Notes: generated by a model not told the origin, from the sequence alone. A stretch of DNA of 64,000 nt from Halomonas sp. (GCF_011050415.1 NZ_DRFS01000015.1:96634-160633); one strand, 5' to 3'; positions 41,312 to 51,270 are shown, counted from the stretch's first letter. Numbers and translations: made by a program.

Positions 41312-42889
41312 ATGAGTGACATTCACGCCCATAAGATTCTGATTCTCGACTTCGGCTCGCAGTACACCCAATTGATCGCCCGCCGCGTTCGCGAGATCGG
41401 CGTCTATTCCGAAGTCCGCGCGTTTGATATCACCGAAGAAGAGATCCGCGAGTACAACCCCAACGGCATTATCATGGCCGGTGGCCCGGAATCCGTGACG
41501 GAACTGGACTCCCCGCGTGCGCCCCAGTGCGTGTTTGAGATGGGCCTGCCGGTGTTTGGTATCTGCTACGGCATGCAAACCATGGCCGAGCAGCTGGGCG
41601 GTAAGGTCGAAGGCTCCAACCAGCGTGAATTTGGCTACGCTCAGATTCAGATCGATGCCGATAACGCGCTGTTCAAAGACATCAAAGACCACGTAGACGC
41701 AAAAAGCGGCAAAGCCCTGCTGGACGTATGGATGAGCCACGGCGACAAGGTCGCCCAAGCGCCCGCCGAGTTCACCGTGACCGCTTCCACGCCGAGCTGC
41801 CCGATTGCCGCCATGGCCTGGGAAGAGAAACAGTTTTACGGCGTGCAGTTCCACCCGGAAGTGACCCACACCCTGCAGGGCCAGCGCATTCTTGAGCACT
41901 TTGTGCTGGATATCTGTAAAGCCGAAAAGCTGTGGACGCCTGCACAGATCATCGAAGACCAGGTACACCGCGTGCGCGAGCAAGTGGGCGACCGCCACGT
42001 ACTGCTCGGCCTCTCCGGCGGTGTGGATTCCTCTGTAGTAGCGGCACTGCTACACAAAGCGATTGGCACCCAGCTGACCTGCGTATTTGTGGATAACGGC
42101 CTGCTGCGTAAAGCGGAAGGCGACCAGGTAATGGAAACCTTCGCCAAGCACATGGGCGTTAAGGTGATCCGCGTAGACGCCGAAGACCTGTTCCTCGGCA
42201 AGCTGAAGGGCGAGAAAGACCCTGAAGCCAAGCGCAAAATCATCGGCAACACCTTTATCGACGTGTTCGATGAAGAGGCCAGCAAAATTGACGGCGTCGA
42301 GTTCCTGGCCCAGGGCACCATCTACCCGGACGTGATCGAATCCGCGGCCTCTAAAACCGGCAAAGCGCACGTGATCAAATCCCACCACAACGTAGGTGGC
42401 CTGCCGGAAACCATGAAGCTCAAGCTAGTCGAGCCGCTGCGCGAACTGTTTAAAGACGAAGTGCGCAAACTCGGCCTGGAACTCGGCTTGCCCTACGATA
42501 TGGTCTACCGTCACCCGTTCCCTGGCCCCGGCCTGGGCGTGCGTATTCTGGGTGAAGTGAAGAAAGACTACGCCGACATCCTCCGCGATGCCGACGCCAT
42601 CTTCATCGAAGAACTACGCGCCTCTGGATGGTACGAAAAAACCAGCCAAGCCTTCGCCGTGTTCCTGCCGGTGAAATCGGTAGGTGTCGTCGGCGACGGC
42701 CGCCGCTACGAATGGGTTATCGCACTACGCGCGGTAGAAACCATCGACTTCATGACTGCCCGCTGGGCGCACCTGCCCTACGAGCTGCTGGAGAAGGTTT
42801 CCAACCGGATTATCAATGAGTTGGAAGGGGTTTCTCGGGTGACTTATGACGTTAGTAGTAAGCCGCCTGCTACTATTGAGTGGGAGTGA
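41312..42889 (+). CDS. guaA: GMP synthase (glutamine-hydrolysing)
   Basis: GuaA converts XMP to GMP using glutamine. From ATG 41312 the product has 525 residues: an N-terminal class I glutamine amidotransferase ([18 protein letters not shown]; catalytic nucleophile in [26 protein letters not shown]), an ATP pyrophosphatase motif [17 protein letters not shown], and the C-terminal dimerisation domain ending PPATIEWE. It marks the end of the core part of the window; accessory genes begin after its terminator. Confidence 0.97.
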   Translation: MSDIHAHKILILDFGSQYTQLIARRVREIGVYSEVRAFDITEEEIREYNPNGIIMAGGPESVTELDSPRAPQCVFEMGLPVFGICYGMQTMAEQLGGKVEGSNQREFGYAQIQIDADNALFKDIKDHVDAKSGKALLDVWMSHGDKVAQAPAEFTVTASTPSCPIAAMAWEEKQFYGVQFHPEVTHTLQGQRILEHFVLDICKAEKLWTPAQIIEDQVHRVREQVGDRHVLLGLSGGVDSSVVAALLHKAIGTQLTCVFVDNGLLRKAEGDQVMETFAKHMGVKVIRVDAEDLFLGKLKGEKDPEAKRKIIGNTFIDVFDEEASKIDGVEFLAQGTIYPDVIESAASKTGKAHVIKSHHNVGGLPETMKLKLVEPLRELFKDEVRKLGLELGLPYDMVYRHPFPGPGLGVRILGEVKKDYADILRDADAIFIEELRASGWYEKTSQAFAVFLPVKSVGVVGDGRRYEWVIALRAVETIDFMTARWAHLPYELLEKVSNRIINELEGVSRVTYDVSSKPPATIEWE

Positions 42890-42922
42890 AGACTGCTAGG
42901 AGAGGAGCGTTCTAGGTACAGG

Positions 42923-42949
42923 GCCATCCCAAAGTTGGATGGCTTTTTT
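42923..42949 (+). terminator. Terminator after guaA
   Basis: GCCATCC and GGATGGC form a 7-base stem around a 7-base loop and are followed by six T. It lies about 35 bases after the guaA stop. Confidence 0.9.
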
Positions 42950-43089
42950 CTGCCTGTGCATACTTTTAATTACATGGATGCTCTTTGTATGTAAGGTATG
43001 AGTTGTGATCGCTATTGGTTAAATAAATATTGCATAAGAATTCTTATCTTAAGTATTTTTAGCTTTGTTTCATTCTTCTAGGAGTAACT

Positions 43090-44130
43090 ATGCCATCTAC
43101 AAGCCTTGTTGGAAAAAGCACGCCGTGTGGCTGGTGCGTGGTGAAAATGATTACGACTAGTCAAACATCAGGGGGGAATTTCTGTACACGTTATTTAGTA
43201 GAGAGCCAAAATGGAGATATCGCTTTTATGAAGGCGATGGATCTTACCCGAGTAATGAACGGCAGTCTTGAAGATATTCAAGCACTAATTAACGAGTATT
43301 TGTTTGAAAGAAATATCTTGGCATACTGTAAAGACGAAAAAATGAGTAAGGTAGTTGTGCCGTTATCGGCAGGTGAGCTTATTAATAATCAATTCCAAGC
43401 TCCATTGAATAGAGTTTTCTATATAGTTTTTGAAAAAGCTGAAGGTGACCTTAGGGAAGTTTACCTTGAAAAACAGCACGATGATTGGTTTTCTTTTTTT
43501 AAAGCAATGCACCATGTATGCATTGCTGCTGAACAATTACATCGTGCAGGCATTGCTCACCAAGACATAAAGCCATCAAACATACTCCATTTTGCCGAAA
43601 ACCAAAGTAAAATTGGCGACTTGGGTAGGGTTACAGATATTCAAGGTAAATCTCCATTTATTAATATGTCTTTTCCTGGCGACTATAGGTACGCGCCTCT
43701 TGAAGTTAGGTATGGAATAACAGTACAAGAATTTAGTGATAGGTTTCTTGCTGATATATACGCTATTGGAAGCTTGGTTTACCAAACAGTTATGGGGATT
43801 TCTTTAACTGCTGCTTTAGCAAATGAGTCTGAAAAAATTTCTCCTAATGTCTTTCAGCGAGATTATAGAGAGTCTTTGGTAATACATATATCTTCATTTT
43901 CAATATTGATGAAAGAGTTTTATGAAGCATGTGAAAACATTTTTGGTAATAAAATCGCTGAAGTGGTAACAGGTGTTGTTGGAGAAATGTGTTATCCTGA
44001 TTATGAAAAGCGTGGGGCTCCCAAGTTTATTGCGCGGCCCATGAAGCTAAATGCAAGAAGATATACAAGCAAGATGGCAACTGTAATTAGGCTTTTTTAT
44101 ATTGAGGGGCTTATAAGTCATGTCAAATAA
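43090..44130 (+). CDS. Protein-kinase-fold protein (accessory, AT-rich)
   Basis: A 346-residue Ser/Thr-kinase-like protein with no membrane segment. Visible kinase elements are an ATP-binding lysine (AFMKAMD, K48), a likely alpha-C glutamate (E69 or E73), the catalytic loop HQDIKPSNIL (D159, N164), the metal motif as DLG rather than DFG (D177), an APE equivalent YAPLEVRYG, and the helix F aspartate (ADIYAIGSLVYQ). HQD in place of HRD marks a non-RD kinase. Codon use is AT-rich, unlike guaA, which suggests transfer. AGGAG precedes the ATG. The gene overlaps the next by 11 bases. Confidence 0.8.
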   Translation: MPSTSLVGKSTPCGWCVVKMITTSQTSGGNFCTRYLVESQNGDIAFMKAMDLTRVMNGSLEDIQALINEYLFERNILAYCKDEKMSKVVVPLSAGELINNQFQAPLNRVFYIVFEKAEGDLREVYLEKQHDDWFSFFKAMHHVCIAAEQLHRAGIAHQDIKPSNILHFAENQSKIGDLGRVTDIQGKSPFINMSFPGDYRYAPLEVRYGITVQEFSDRFLADIYAIGSLVYQTVMGISLTAALANESEKISPNVFQRDYRESLVIHISSFSILMKEFYEACENIFGNKIAEVVTGVVGEMCYPDYEKRGAPKFIARPMKLNARRYTSKMATVIRLFYIEGLISHVK

Positions 44131-45598
44131 CTTTCTTCTTATGGAAAAACGTCAGCTGATACCAAGATGGCATACCTCAAGAAAAGCCTTGCCTCTGCAA
44201 TATCCAACGCTAAAAAAGAAAAATATTGTAGTTAATAGTACTAATTCACACGACCCTTGGCTAGAAGAGGCCAGATCAGATTGGAATAAAAAAAGAACTG
44301 TTTTTAATGCAGTTGAACTTAATGTTGCATTATTCATGAATGGTATGTATGAAGATGCTGATTATTTGTCAACTTTATCGTTTCTTTTAGATAATTATAA
44401 TATGCTTGCTCCTGGAGTGCAGTCATTCATTAACTCAAGTGCAGAAGCTAAAGAAACAGAATTCTATGCGTTAGAATCTAATATGACAGACTTGAGTATA
44501 AGAAATGTGAGAGGTTTTTTGAAAAGAAACCCAAGAGATGTTTTTTCGTGGGTGGATCTGGCTTTTTACTACACAATTAAGGGAGAAGATGAAAAGGCCT
44601 ATAGGTGCTTGAAAACTGGTTGGGGTTTGAATAAATATATCCCGTTCGTGGCTAGATCATTTGCGCGGTTTTTGGTTCATAAAGATAATCCCGAAGAAGC
44701 TCTTTGGGTTTTGAGTCGTAGTGAGAATTCAAGAAATAATCCTTTACTAACTAGTGCTCATATTTCAATTGCTAATTCTTTTGATCTGCCTGGTGTTAGG
44801 GTAAGTAATGGAAGAAAAATATTAAAAAATTTTTCAGGTGACATGGGGAGAGTTTCTGACTTGGCTGCAAGCTTAGGTACTATAGAGTTCGAAAATGGAA
44901 ACCTAAAAAAAGCAAAAAAAATGTTCCAAACCTCTCTTTTAGTCCCATCTGAAAATGCTTTGTCACAGTATGGATGGTTAAAGCAGAAGCATGGGTTTTC
45001 GATTGATGAAGAGCTTTCCCTTCCTGAATCATCAATTGAAAATGATGCTAATAAGTATTACGTATCTGGCGATTTTTTAAGCTGTAGAGATAAGTTGATA
45101 GAATTTCACTCTTTTCAACCTTTTACTGACGCATCAATAGTTGATGCTGGTTATATGAGCTTGGTTGGTTTGAAAGATCCAAATTTTATCACTGAGTCGC
45201 TATATTATAAAAGACCTAAAACTCAAATGAGCTTTGGTGGTTTAAATAATTTAGTTGTTGCTAAGTTATTGAAAAATGATTTTTATGGCATTGAGTCTGA
45301 TTTTAAGTTATTGGCAAAAAAAGCTGAGTCTAGAGAAGGTGGTGCAAAAGGTGTTTTTATAGCAACTTCAGGGTTGATGATGTTTAAAATTGGTGATGAG
45401 TGTAAAGGAGCTGAACTTTACGAGTCAGCAATAGAGTTTTTTAAAAAAAGAAAGGATGAGCGTGCTGTGGGCATTGCGGAGCACTTTTATTCTCAAAATA
45501 TAAAAGAATTAAATAATGATCTTTATGTTAAATTAAGAAAATCAGTTGAAGCTACAGCTAAGAAAAAACGAATGAGCGAGCTGTTAGTTGAATGGTAG
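44120..45598 (+). CDS. TPR-like helical-repeat protein coupled to the kinase
   Basis: A 492-residue protein of unknown function. Helix-pair repeats resembling TPRs are seen at about 132-165 (RDVFSWVDLAFYYTIKGEDEKAYRCL), 168-190, 255-285 (AASLGTIEFENGNLKKAKKMF) and 420-445 (LMMFKIGDECKGAELYESAI). It has no signal peptide or membrane helix and is AT-rich like the kinase. Its ATG lies inside the kinase gene, so the proteins are probably made together and may form a kinase-partner or kinase-substrate pair (inference). Confidence 0.65.
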   Translation: MSNNFLLMEKRQLIPRWHTSRKALPLQYPTLKKKNIVVNSTNSHDPWLEEARSDWNKKRTVFNAVELNVALFMNGMYEDADYLSTLSFLLDNYNMLAPGVQSFINSSAEAKETEFYALESNMTDLSIRNVRGFLKRNPRDVFSWVDLAFYYTIKGEDEKAYRCLKTGWGLNKYIPFVARSFARFLVHKDNPEEALWVLSRSENSRNNPLLTSAHISIANSFDLPGVRVSNGRKILKNFSGDMGRVSDLAASLGTIEFENGNLKKAKKMFQTSLLVPSENALSQYGWLKQKHGFSIDEELSLPESSIENDANKYYVSGDFLSCRDKLIEFHSFQPFTDASIVDAGYMSLVGLKDPNFITESLYYKRPKTQMSFGGLNNLVVAKLLKNDFYGIESDFKLLAKKAESREGGAKGVFIATSGLMMFKIGDECKGAELYESAIEFFKKRKDERAVGIAEHFYSQNIKELNNDLYVKLRKSVEATAKKKRMSELLVEW

Positions 45599-45953
45599 TC
45601 ACCTCTTAAAAAGTTAAATGTTACGTGATAATTGTTTGGCCTTTTCCTCAGTTTGAAAATTATTGGTGACTGTCAAAAGAAAGAAATTAGCAAGGGCTTT
45701 AATGTCAAAAGCTGGCTGTATAAACGTTGCAGTGATGTGCTTTTTTGAGAGTAATTTACGGTTCGCCGGAGTCTTCAAGAAAGAGAACAGTATAAAAAGC
45801 TTTAGAATTGCTCTTGAAGAATGGTGAAGCGTGACAGCCCAGCTCTACTTTAAAGAGCCCTGGATTAATCCGAATTCATCTAATGCTGGCTCGCATTGCT
45901 ATCTCTCGGTAACAAGTAATTGCAATATGAAAAGACAGCAGAAGTGAAACCCA
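45599..45953. other. Intergenic region after the kinase/repeat-protein pair
   Basis: 355 bases with no convincing gene. It contains several short frames, T-rich stretches and a small GCTCT/AGAGC hairpin near 45,841-45,857. It may be a decayed sequence or hold the promoter for the next gene; no clear -10/-35 pair was picked out. Confidence 0.35.
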
Positions 45954-46988
45954 GTGGGAGTATTTGAAGTGAAGCCGCTTCACAAAGCTAATCACTACGT
46001 ACCGAAGCTTTATCTGAAGCAGTGGGCCACAAACGGGAAGATTCCTACCTATAGAGTGCTTGTACCACACGAGAACATCCCTCTCTGGAAGGAACACTTT
46101 CTTCGCGGAATAGCTTTCCATCAACATCTCTATACTTACATGGTGGGACAAGAAGAGACAGATGAGCTAGAACGCTGGCTTGATCAGGAGTTTGAAGCTC
46201 CCGCGGAAGAGGCAATCAGGCGAGCAGTCAATCATGAGCGAATGAAACCAGAACACTGGAAAAACTTGATTCGTTTCGCCGTTGCCCAAGATGTACGTAC
46301 CCCGGCTAACTTGAAGGCGTTTCTTTCTAGGCAGCAAGAGTCACTACAAGCATTAATTAATCAGACAGTTGAGGACTCGGTCAGAAAACTCGAAGAGGCC
46401 GTTGAGAAAGGAGTTAAGCTTCCGGCTAATAAAGCCAATTTCTCCGATAATTTTCCTTTTAAAGTGATGGTGAATAGGGCATCAGATGGCAACGGAGCGG
46501 TCGCAGCAAAAATTATTTTAGGAAGAAAGTTGTGGCTGTGGGTTATTCGTCATCACTTAACTGGAACCATTGAGAAAATTAACCATAGTCGTTGGACTAT
46601 TGTACATGCGCCAGCAGGAATCACATGGCCGACAACGGACAATCCTGTTATCAAGCTAAACTTTTACAATGCTGAAAAATATGATTTTAGAGGGGGGTGG
46701 GGCGCTCCTAAGTGCGACATATTTCTGCCCCTTAGCTCCAAGCATCTTTTACATTGTTCGGTAGGTCGAAGGAGTTGGCCAAGAGGTAGCGTATTAGACA
46801 AAACCTCGGCAGCGTTCATCCGAAAGATTATCATTGAGCATGCCGACCGCTTTATATTCGACAAGAAAAGAAGCGATGTGCATCTTATACGCCCGAGAGT
46901 TGTTAGCTCGGAGATGTTCAAAAAGGAGCAAGATGTTTGGCAAAGCTGGCATCGGGAACAAAGTGAAGCCGAATTAAGCTTGTATTAA
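45954..46988 (+). CDS. DUF4238-domain protein
   Basis: A 344-residue protein whose opening (KANHYVPKLYLKQWATNG) matches the DUF4238 signature H-x-V-P-x-x-Y-L. The rest contains conserved-looking segments such as WTIVHAPAGITWPTTDNPVI and CDIFLPLSSKHLLHCS. DUF4238 has no established biochemical activity, but its members often occur in variable regions. Start is GTG 45954, with a GTG at 45969 as an alternative. It stands alone between the kinase pair and a membrane protein on the other strand. Confidence 0.75.
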   Translation: MGVFEVKPLHKANHYVPKLYLKQWATNGKIPTYRVLVPHENIPLWKEHFLRGIAFHQHLYTYMVGQEETDELERWLDQEFEAPAEEAIRRAVNHERMKPEHWKNLIRFAVAQDVRTPANLKAFLSRQQESLQALINQTVEDSVRKLEEAVEKGVKLPANKANFSDNFPFKVMVNRASDGNGAVAAKIILGRKLWLWVIRHHLTGTIEKINHSRWTIVHAPAGITWPTTDNPVIKLNFYNAEKYDFRGGWGAPKCDIFLPLSSKHLLHCSVGRRSWPRGSVLDKTSAAFIRKIIIEHADRFIFDKKRSDVHLIRPRVVSSEMFKKEQDVWQSWHREQSEAELSLY

Positions 46989-47136
46989 TAGTTATACTAA
47001 ATAAAATTCATGAGTGCTTCAATAGGACAGGGTTTGATCCAAAAAAATATCTCGCCCTAAGTGTTATTATCTTTTAAATTGAGTCCCTGCTGGGCTACTG
47101 TGTAATTTAAATTTAGATATATCTTGATATTTTAAT

Positions 47137-47856
47137 TTAATTGTCATCAACTTCGCTATTTCTTGAGAGAGTCCTTTCTTTCGAATGCTGAACGGCATAT
47201 TCAAGCAATTCAATTACTTGTTGTGGTCTCTCTCGTTGTCCAAGTGCATAAGCTCCCATAATAGAAAAAACAGCAGCCAAAATTATTGGTAGCCAGAGTG
47301 GTAAGCTACTACCTTCCTGAATTAATTTAGATGCGCCTATAGATGCAGCTGCTAGTGCGGGGAATAATCCAAGATTTCGAAGGTTTCCTGCCAGTAAGAA
47401 AACTCGGTTTTCTGAAATTCCCCAACTTTGTCGATATTGAATAAGACCGTATTCCAAGATATGTTTTTCGAAATTATAGAGTTTTTTTAGAAAATCAGCA
47501 TCTCCCTGCATGTCAAGACTAAGGCGGTACATAATAGCAGAGTAGGGGGTTTTACGTTGTTTCCAAAATATAGAGATTAGGCCTAATGTAATGGTAACTA
47601 AATATGCTATCGAGAGTGCTAGGTTGAATAGGTATAAGTATAAAATTACCTGGAGCGCTTCGGTTGCCTCTATGAATTCACGTACATAAATTGCAGCGGA
47701 AACTAGAATGAGAAGAGAGCAGAGGTATGCAGTAATAAGCATTTTTTCTATTGTCTGAAAATTCTTTGATGGTGAAAAAGTGTTTTCTCCATGTTTAGCT
47801 AAAGTCATTTCATTTAGTAGGGTGAATAGTTCATTGAGAGTGGTCGGTTTAAGCAT
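47137..47856 (-). CDS. Hypothetical multi-helix membrane protein
   Basis: A 239-residue protein with four predicted membrane segments (about 37-58, 69-97, 165-180, 184-203) and cytoplasmic N- and C-terminal charged regions. I recognise no family. The sequence is AT-rich, suggesting an accessory origin. It is divergent from the Fic gene across 186 bases and convergent with the DUF4238 gene. Confidence 0.55.
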   Translation of the reverse strand: MLKPTTLNELFTLLNEMTLAKHGENTFSPSKNFQTIEKMLITAYLCSLLILVSAAIYVREFIEATEALQVILYLYLFNLALSIAYLVTITLGLISIFWKQRKTPYSAIMYRLSLDMQGDADFLKKLYNFEKHILEYGLIQYRQSWGISENRVFLLAGNLRNLGLFPALAAASIGASKLIQEGSSLPLWLPIILAAVFSIMGAYALGQRERPQQVIELLEYAVQHSKERTLSRNSEVDDN

Positions 47857-47981
47857 TTTGGCTCTTTATTCCTTTTATGCATTAATCAGTATATTTGATT
47901 TAAGTTTATGTAGAGGAAGGAGGCTAAGTCGACATGTTTTTACCAATATCGCTTCTACTTGGTCGATTTTTACTAACCTAT

Positions 47982-48042
47982 GAGCCGAATATAAACTATA
48001 ATCGGCTCATAATGTGATCTGAATAGGCGGGACAATCGGCTC
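47982..48042 (+). promoter_or_regulatory. Fic-associated inverted-repeat operator, copy 1
   Basis: A 27-base inverted repeat (47982-48008) has arms GAGCCGAAT and ATCGGCTC, and a third half site AATCGGCTC (48034-48042) directly abuts the fic start codon. The arrangement suggests autoregulation by the Fic protein through its C-terminal helix-turn-helix. Copies occur at 53876 and 60117. Confidence 0.7.
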
Positions 48043-49176
48043 ATGTATATCTGGGAGCAGCGTAAGTGGCCGCATTTTAAGTGGGACGAATCCGCTCTGC
48101 GGCCTACATTAGATGCCTTGCGGCTACTGCAGGGGCGAGTGCTGGGTAAAACTGAGGCTGCACATGGTCAGGCCGATCTGGACGTGGAAATGGATGCACT
48201 GATCCAGAATGCTATTCGTACCAGCGAAATCGAAGGTGAGCGCCTGGACGTTGGCTCTGTGAGGTCTTCCGTTGCTCGCCAGTTGGGTTTAGAGCAGGCC
48301 GGTGTCTCCGCCAGAACCACACCAGAATCTGAGGCGTTGGTTGAGCTATTGCTGCAATCCACGCATCAGTTGGATGAGCCGCTTTCCCGCGAACAGTTGT
48401 GCCTTTGGCAATCCATGCTTTTTGTGCAAGGCCCCGGCGTGCTTGGCAATGTACGAGTAGGCGAGCTGCGTGGCGATCACCCCATGCAAGTGGTGTCGGG
48501 GCGGCTTGATCGGCCCAATGTGCATTTTGAAGCACCGCCCCGTGGGCAGTTGGAGGCTGAGCTGGATGCCTTTATTACTTGGTTCAACCATCCACCTCAG
48601 GGGCTTGATGAGCTGGTTCGCGCTGGCATCACCCATCTATGGTTGATTACCTTGCACCCCTTTGATGATGGTAATGGGCGCGTTACCCGCGCGGTGACAG
48701 ATCGCGCGCTTGCGCAAGCAGAGCGGCAATCCGTCCGGTTCTATTCTTTGAGTGCGGCCATTATGGCGCGCCGCAATGCTTACTATGATCTCCTCGAAAC
48801 CGCCCAGAAAGGCAGCCTGGATATTACGGCTTGGTTGCTGTGGTTTCTGGACACGCTGAAAGAGGCGCTTGAGCAGGCACTGTTAAGGATTGACCGCGTG
48901 TTAATGAAAGCCACCTTCTGGCAGCGACATGCCACCACCGTGCTGAATGAACGGCAAATCAAGGTGCTGAACCGTTTATTGGATACGGCAGGGGAGGAGT
49001 TTGAGCAGGGCATCAATGCGCGTAAGTACCAATCGTTGGCCAAAGTAAGTAAAGCCACCGCAACGCGGGATTTGGCAGAGCTGCTGGAAAAAGGCTGCGT
49101 TTACAAGCTACCCGGCGGTGGGCGCAGCACACGCTATACGGTGTTACTTGGACGAACAGTGGATGGCACCTTGTAG
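48043..49176 (+). CDS. fic: Fic-domain AMPylase-type protein with DNA-binding tail
   Basis: A 377-residue Fic protein. The N-terminal Fic_N/DUF4172-type region holds the inhibitory-helix motif TSEIEGE (residues 60-66), and the active site is HPFDDGNGRVTR (205-216), complete for AMP transfer. The C-terminal part (about 285-365) contains a winged helix-like region (YQSLAKVSKATATRDLAELLEKGC). This class is self-inhibited and often described as standalone toxin-like or housekeeping AMPylase. Target unknown. The ATG directly follows an operator half site. Confidence 0.9.
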   Translation: MYIWEQRKWPHFKWDESALRPTLDALRLLQGRVLGKTEAAHGQADLDVEMDALIQNAIRTSEIEGERLDVGSVRSSVARQLGLEQAGVSARTTPESEALVELLLQSTHQLDEPLSREQLCLWQSMLFVQGPGVLGNVRVGELRGDHPMQVVSGRLDRPNVHFEAPPRGQLEAELDAFITWFNHPPQGLDELVRAGITHLWLITLHPFDDGNGRVTRAVTDRALAQAERQSVRFYSLSAAIMARRNAYYDLLETAQKGSLDITAWLLWFLDTLKEALEQALLRIDRVLMKATFWQRHATTVLNERQIKVLNRLLDTAGEEFEQGINARKYQSLAKVSKATATRDLAELLEKGCVYKLPGGGRSTRYTVLLGRTVDGTL

Positions 49177-49332
49177 TGGAGAGTACGCAAGTCGCTATGC
49201 CACGGCATGTGAACAAGGTATCTGCTGGTAAGGTTTATAAAATTCCTAATAAAGGCACTTTGAGTGACTTTTTTTGTTATTAATTAAACTAATGTCATTG
49301 TGCTGGTTTATAAAAAGTGTATTTTAGTCATT

Positions 49333-50151
49333 ATGAGTGATCAAAATGATGGAAAATTAAACCGCCTGCTGACTGAGCTAAGCGATACCGACGTCGTTTC
49401 CAGCCGGTGGTTAAGAGCGCATGGCTATTACAGTAGCTTGTTGGCCCGCTATGTCGCTAGTGGTTGGCTGGTCTCCCCGGCGCGTGGCGTATACATGCGC
49501 AAAGGAGGCTCCCTGCAATGGGAAGGGGTGGTGCGCACGCTGCAACAGGGGGAGGGTTTGTCGCTGCATGTAGGTGGGCGCTTTGCTTTGGCTTGGCTGG
49601 GACATGAGCACTATCTGCGGCTGGGCGAAGCCGCAGTGGTCACACTCTATGGGCCGGATCGTGTGCCAGGGTGGGTGTCAAAGATGCCGTTGGTGGAGCG
49701 TATCGAATACTGCGGCAAGGGGCCTTTTGATCTGCCAGTCTTTCCTTTTACTGATGAGGCAACGGATCAGACGTTGCTGGGCCAAGGGCTGGAACGGCGT
49801 GAAGCGGTGCCGAGCGGTATGCTGGTGTGTTCGACACCAGAGCGGGCCATGCTGGAGTTATGTAATGAGGCGTCTGATGCTGGTGGGGTCTACGAGGTGG
49901 ATGCATTGATGCAGGGCATGGCCACCCTGCGTCCACAGCGGCTTGAAATGCTGTTGCGCCATTGCCACAGCATCAAGGCTAAGCGTCTGTTTCTGGCGCT
50001 GGCCGAACGTCATGGGCATGCTTGGTTTTCGCACCTATCGGTCAAGGGTTTGAATCTCGGTCGTGGTAAGCGATCGCTGGCTCCCGGTGGCCGCCTGCAT
50101 CCTAAGTATCAAATTGTTCTGCCGGGAGATCTTGATGAGCAGTTGGGATAA
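49333..50151 (+). CDS. abiEi: AbiEi-family antitoxin, module 1
   Basis: A 272-residue AbiEi-type protein of type IV toxin-antitoxin/abortive infection systems. The N-terminal winged helix (about 20-60; VVSSRWLRAHGYYSSLLARYV) binds DNA for autorepression, and the C-terminal domain counters the toxin (GGRFALAWLGHEHYLRLGEA; CSTPERAMLELCNEA). ATG 49333 is preferred over an in-frame ATG at 49300. It overlaps the AbiEii gene by 17 bases, as is usual for the pair. Confidence 0.85.
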   Translation: MSDQNDGKLNRLLTELSDTDVVSSRWLRAHGYYSSLLARYVASGWLVSPARGVYMRKGGSLQWEGVVRTLQQGEGLSLHVGGRFALAWLGHEHYLRLGEAAVVTLYGPDRVPGWVSKMPLVERIEYCGKGPFDLPVFPFTDEATDQTLLGQGLERREAVPSGMLVCSTPERAMLELCNEASDAGGVYEVDALMQGMATLRPQRLEMLLRHCHSIKAKRLFLALAERHGHAWFSHLSVKGLNLGRGKRSLAPGGRLHPKYQIVLPGDLDEQLG

Positions 50152-51073
50152 ACGCTACAGCGACCGGGTGCAATTGCTGGTAGATATCCTGCCGGTGCTG
50201 GCAAAGGAAACCCGGTTTGCACTAAAGGGTGGCACCGCCATCAACTTGTTTGAGCATGATCTCCCCAGGTTGTCAGTGGATATCGACCTGACCTGGCTGC
50301 CTGTGCAGGACTTTGAGACAGGCGTGGCGGCTATTTCAACGGCATTAGAGCAGTTGGCGGAGACATTGCGTGCCCGCCCTTTGCAATTACAGGTACAGAC
50401 ATCGGGTGGTGCGAACACCGGGGGCATCACGCGATTGATTTGCAGCCGCAGTCGAGCACGTGTGCAGATCGAAACAACCCCGGTGATGCGAGGCACAGTA
50501 CACCCGGTTCGAACGATGGTGGTCCAACCGGAAGTCGAACAGGCCTTCGGCTTTGCTTCAACACAGGTGCTCGATTTTGCCGATCTCTACGCTGGAAAGC
50601 TGGCGGCGGCCTTGTCTCGCCAACATCCCAGGGATCTGTTCGATATTGGCTTGCTGCTGGAAGATGAACGGGCCGATGCGTCATTGTGGCGAACCTTTCT
50701 GGTGTACCTGACGTGTAGCCCCAAACCGGCCTGGGAACTCTTGGCTCCACGGGAACCGGTGGATTTTGATGCGATCTTTGATGCCCACTTCAAGGGAATG
50801 ACCGCCAAGCCGGTGACAGCGGTGCAACTGCTGGAGAACAGAGCACGGTTACTGTTATGGATATCCAAAAAGCTGGATAAGCCGTCATGTGACTTTCTAT
50901 GGTCCGTTGAAGATGAGCAGCCTGATTTTGCATTGATTGAACTAGAAGGAGCGGCAGCATTGCCAGGGGTAGGGCGAAAGCTGCAAAACCTTACCCGTCG
51001 CTCGAAGGCCAAGCGCCAGGCGGATCGCCGTGAACTTGAGCAGGTCCTGGCACGGATAGCATCTGATGTGTGA
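50135..51073 (+). CDS. abiEii: AbiEii-family nucleotidyltransferase toxin, module 1
   Basis: A 312-residue nucleotidyltransferase-fold toxin. The GG-T motif is KGGTAINLF (31-39), followed by the metal-binding pair in SVDIDLTW (47-54), and by KLAAALSRQHPRDLFDIGLL. The related AbiEii/MenT toxins transfer nucleotides, for example to tRNA. GGGAG precedes ATG 50135; the frame is open upstream in AbiEi. Protein-level similarity to module 2 is moderate, so the two modules are old relatives, not a recent duplication. Confidence 0.87.
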   Translation: MSSWDKRYSDRVQLLVDILPVLAKETRFALKGGTAINLFEHDLPRLSVDIDLTWLPVQDFETGVAAISTALEQLAETLRARPLQLQVQTSGGANTGGITRLICSRSRARVQIETTPVMRGTVHPVRTMVVQPEVEQAFGFASTQVLDFADLYAGKLAAALSRQHPRDLFDIGLLLEDERADASLWRTFLVYLTCSPKPAWELLAPREPVDFDAIFDAHFKGMTAKPVTAVQLLENRARLLLWISKKLDKPSCDFLWSVEDEQPDFALIELEGAAALPGVGRKLQNLTRRSKAKRQADRRELEQVLARIASDV

Positions 51074-51099
51074 AGAGAGGCGCTCAGTATCTGCCGCTT

Positions 51100-51270
51100 T
51101 GTGCTCTACTATCTGCACCTGTTATTCACGGAGGAAGCATCCATGGCCATAGGTGGCTTGATAGGATTACTGGATGACATTGCCGCATTGGCGAAGTTGG
51201 CCGCAGCATCACTGAACGATGTGAGTGCCGCCGCTGGGCGTGCGACGGCGAAGGCGGCCGGGGTGGTGGT
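51100..51270 (+). repeat. Direct repeat copy 1 (DUF808 5' region)
   Basis: These 171 bases match 59043-59213 without gaps; I count eight mismatches by eye. They cover a short leader and the start of the DUF808 gene. The two copies lie in the same orientation and flank about 7.9 kb. Confidence 0.85.

Noticed and set aside
40324..42388. Long open frames opposite guaB and guaA
   Set aside because: They are antisense shadows of strongly biased codon use in highly conserved genes.
42800..42960. guaA 3' end as an integration site (att) for the accessory region
   Set aside because: The guaA 3' end is a known target for some genomic islands, but I found no second copy of its final bases downstream and no integrase in the window.
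49250..49332. Operator before AbiE module 1 like that of module 2
   Set aside because: Only weak GTCATT direct repeats are visible; no symmetrical pair comparable with the module 2 site.
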